From: Ketobacter sp.
GTDB lineage: Bacteria > Pseudomonadota > Gammaproteobacteria > Pseudomonadales > Ketobacteraceae
Assembly (NCBI RefSeq): GCF_003671495.1
Contig: NZ_RCHN01000020.1
Location: forward strand, 1-64,000
DNA: 64,000 bases
Direction: 5' to 3'
Shown: in pieces, positions 62,498 to 64,000 of the stretch
Layout of the letters: the number at the start of each line of letters is the position of its first letter
Position numbering within the stretch: position 1 is the stretch's first letter
Position numbers and translations under genes: made by a program
Notes under the pieces: generated by a model
The model's database searches: none
What the model was told of the DNA's origin: nothing
Seen by the model: the letters and a program-made list of their open reading frames with translations, nothing else

Positions 62498-64000
62498 GCG
62501 ACCGGCTTCGGACTCCCCACCGGAGGCCTGTTCTGCGGCCTGCGCCGCCCACTTCATGGTATCCAGGTACTGGGCAATATCAGCGACGGTATGCAATTCG
62601 AACAGCGACCGCAGCTGGATGTCCACCTCGAATACCTGCCTGAATTTGGCCACCGCTCTGGCGGCCAACAGGGAATGCCCACCCAGATCGAAGAAGCTGT
62701 CGTGAATACCGATTTTCTCCACGCCCAGTACTTCCCGCCAGATTTCCACCAGTTTTTCCTCGGTTTCGTTGCGCGGCGCCACGTATTCCGGCCGACCGGA
62801 GTGCTCCGGGTCCGGCAGGGCGTTACGGTCCACCTTGCCATTGGGAGTCAAGGGCCAACGCGGCAGGGTGACCACCACCGCCGGCACCATGTAGTCCGGC
62901 AGGGACTGCCGCAGTGTACTGCGCACCTGCTCCGTGGACTGGTTCTGGGCCGACACCACATAGGCAATGAGTTGTTCGTTGCGCACCAGGGTCAAACTGT
63001 CCACTACACCGCTGATCCGTTTCAACGCGGCCTCGATCTCCCCCAATTCGATGCGCAGACCCCGGATTTTCACCTGAAAATCCTTTCGCCCGATGTAATC
63101 AATGGCACCGTCGGCACGCTGCCGCACCAGGTCACCGGTGCGGTACCACTGCCCTGCTCCGTACGGATTGGGGTTGAAGACCGCCGCTGTCAGTTCCGGT
63201 TTGTTGACATAACCCTGACCCACACAGGAGCCGGCGATACAGAGCTCCCCTACAATGCCCGCGGGCAGGCGATGGTCAGCGCTGTCCACCACAAACAAAT
63301 CCGCCCCGCCAATGGCGTTACCAATGGGAAGACCCGAACCCTGCTGCAAGGACGATTGCTGCGGGTCATGAATGTGATAGGCCACCACATCCGTACACTC
63401 CGTGGGCCCATAGCTGTTCACCAGCTTGCAACGGGATTGCGCCAGCCAGCCCTGCAGCGCGGGTAGACGAATGGGCTCCCCGCCCAACACCAGATAACGC
63501 AGGTCCGGGAACGGATAGCCCGGCGTGGAACCGTCTTCCACCAGAGGGTAAAACGCACTGGGAGCGCAGTTCACCACGGTAATCCGCTCCCGCACCAGGG
63601 TGCCCGCCACCACATCCAGATCGAACTCATCCATCTCCGGAATCACCAGACAGCCCCCCACCAGTAAGGGGGCAAACAGATTCTTCTGGGTCAGGTCAAA
63701 GCCAAACGCGCTGACCAGCAGGAAGCGATCCTCCGCCCCGATACCCAGATCATTCACATACCAGTTCTGCAGGTTGACCTCGCCCCCATGGGTCACCTGG
63801 GCACCCTTGGGTTGGCCGGTGGAGCCGGAGGTGTAGATGACGTATATGGTGTCATCAGCGCTAGGCAAATGAGGCGACGTCAGGGCCGAAAATGGCATAA
63901 CAGTGGCCGCAGCGGCATCCCGCCACCGGGTATCCCCATCCAACTCCACCAATGCACAGTCAGCGGCGTCGATGATGCCGGTCAAACGCTCACGGACACA
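62480..64000 (-). CDS. 3' end of a third NRPS (A-PCP), cut by the right edge
   Basis: The last 506 or so codons of an NRPS that continues beyond the window. Visible parts are most of an adenylation domain (VIYTSGSTGQPKGAQ, FDLTQKN, NSYGPTECTDVV, YRTGDL, NGKVDRNAL) and a carrier domain (FFDLGGHSLLAAR), then an acidic tail ending EAGRDEGFL. There is no thioesterase, so it hands the chain to a downstream protein, most likely NRPS B. My pocket reading is DLKSVGSDVK, the same as the first module of NRPS B. The sequence matches modules that carry the tandem C-C domains, so one is expected just off the edge. Confidence 0.95.
   Translation of the reverse strand, partial: CVRERLTGIIDAADCALVELDGDTRWRDAAAATVMPFSALTSPHLPSADDTIYVIYTSGSTGQPKGAQVTHGGEVNLQNWYVNDLGIGAEDRFLLVSAFGFDLTQKNLFAPLLVGGCLVIPEMDEFDLDVVAGTLVRERITVVNCAPSAFYPLVEDGSTPGYPFPDLRYLVLGGEPIRLPALQGWLAQSRCKLVNSYGPTECTDVVAYHIHDPQQSSLQQGSGLPIGNAIGGADLFVVDSADHRLPAGIVGELCIAGSCVGQGYVNKPELTAAVFNPNPYGAGQWYRTGDLVRQRADGAIDYIGRKDFQVKIRGLRIELGEIEAALKRISGVVDSLTLVRNEQLIAYVVSAQNQSTEQVRSTLRQSLPDYMVPAVVVTLPRWPLTPNGKVDRNALPDPEHSGRPEYVAPRNETEEKLVEIWREVLGVEKIGIHDSFFDLGGHSLLAARAVAKFRQVFEVDIQLRSLFELHTVADIAQYLDTMKWAAQAAEQASGGESEAGRDEGFL

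Overview
The window comes from a gammaproteobacterial chromosome, probably a free-living or marine type. The evidence is the sucA-sdhBADC block divergent from a type II citrate synthase gene, proteobacterial type IVb (Tad/Flp) pilus genes, an RND efflux pair with long extensions, and NRPS proteins with TubC-type docking domains. No genus can be named from the sequence alone, and there is no sign of phage, plasmid, IS element, CRISPR, rRNA or tRNA.

Layout. (1) Positions 1-6373 are core metabolism: a likely sucA start at the left edge, sdhB-sdhA-sdhD-sdhC on the minus strand, a 549-base divergent regulatory region, then gltA with a clear terminator and a 3-hydroxyisobutyrate-dehydrogenase-family gene on the plus strand. 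(2) Positions 6359-19700 are one long minus-strand Tad pilus operon of 15 genes: Flp pilin, TadG-like and TadE-like pseudopilins, a secreted unknown, a second small Flp-like prepilin, CpaB, the CpaC/RcpA secretin, an FHA-TadA ATPase, TadB, TadC, a DUF192 protein, an FHA-TM-TPR protein, TadD, a PP2C phosphatase and a TadE pseudopilin. A Ser/Thr kinase gene (20101-21078) diverges from the pilin end. Kinase, phosphatase and two FHA proteins together look like a phospho-threonine switch built into a pilus machine. TadZ and a prepilin peptidase are not seen. (3) Positions 21085-27300 hold a 13-repeat MORN lipoprotein, an RND permease and its membrane-fusion partner. The permease ends in a segment that aligns without gaps to ribosome modulation factor (RMF). 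(4) Positions 27522-64000 are a nonribosomal peptide cluster: type II thioesterase, MFS exporter, a free-standing condensation-like protein, an EctB-type diaminobutyrate aminotransferase, two complete NRPSs (5522 and 3712 residues), a membrane diguanylate cyclase lying between NRPS genes, and the 3' end of a third NRPS that runs off the right edge.

Assembly order read from transcription is: upstream NRPS (off window), NRPS B (three modules), NRPS A (four modules plus thioesterase). Eight adenylation domains are visible. Six of them share one nearly invariant binding-pocket pattern with an FDLTQKN core 4 motif, so the product should repeat one residue or a pair of close residues. Three modules carry two consecutive condensation-superfamily domains, the second of a divergent class that keeps HHxxxDG. 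The aminotransferase probably supplies 2,4-diaminobutyrate. Short tandem repeats lie in two of the NRPS-cluster intergenic gaps (four ~21-bp units before NRPS A, two 17-bp units before the diguanylate cyclase).

The strongest leads are the phospho-regulated Tad locus, the RMF-tailed RND pump, the tandem C-C* modules, and the diguanylate cyclase with its own repeat-flanked promoter inside the NRPS operon. All functions are inferred from motifs read by eye; no searches were run.
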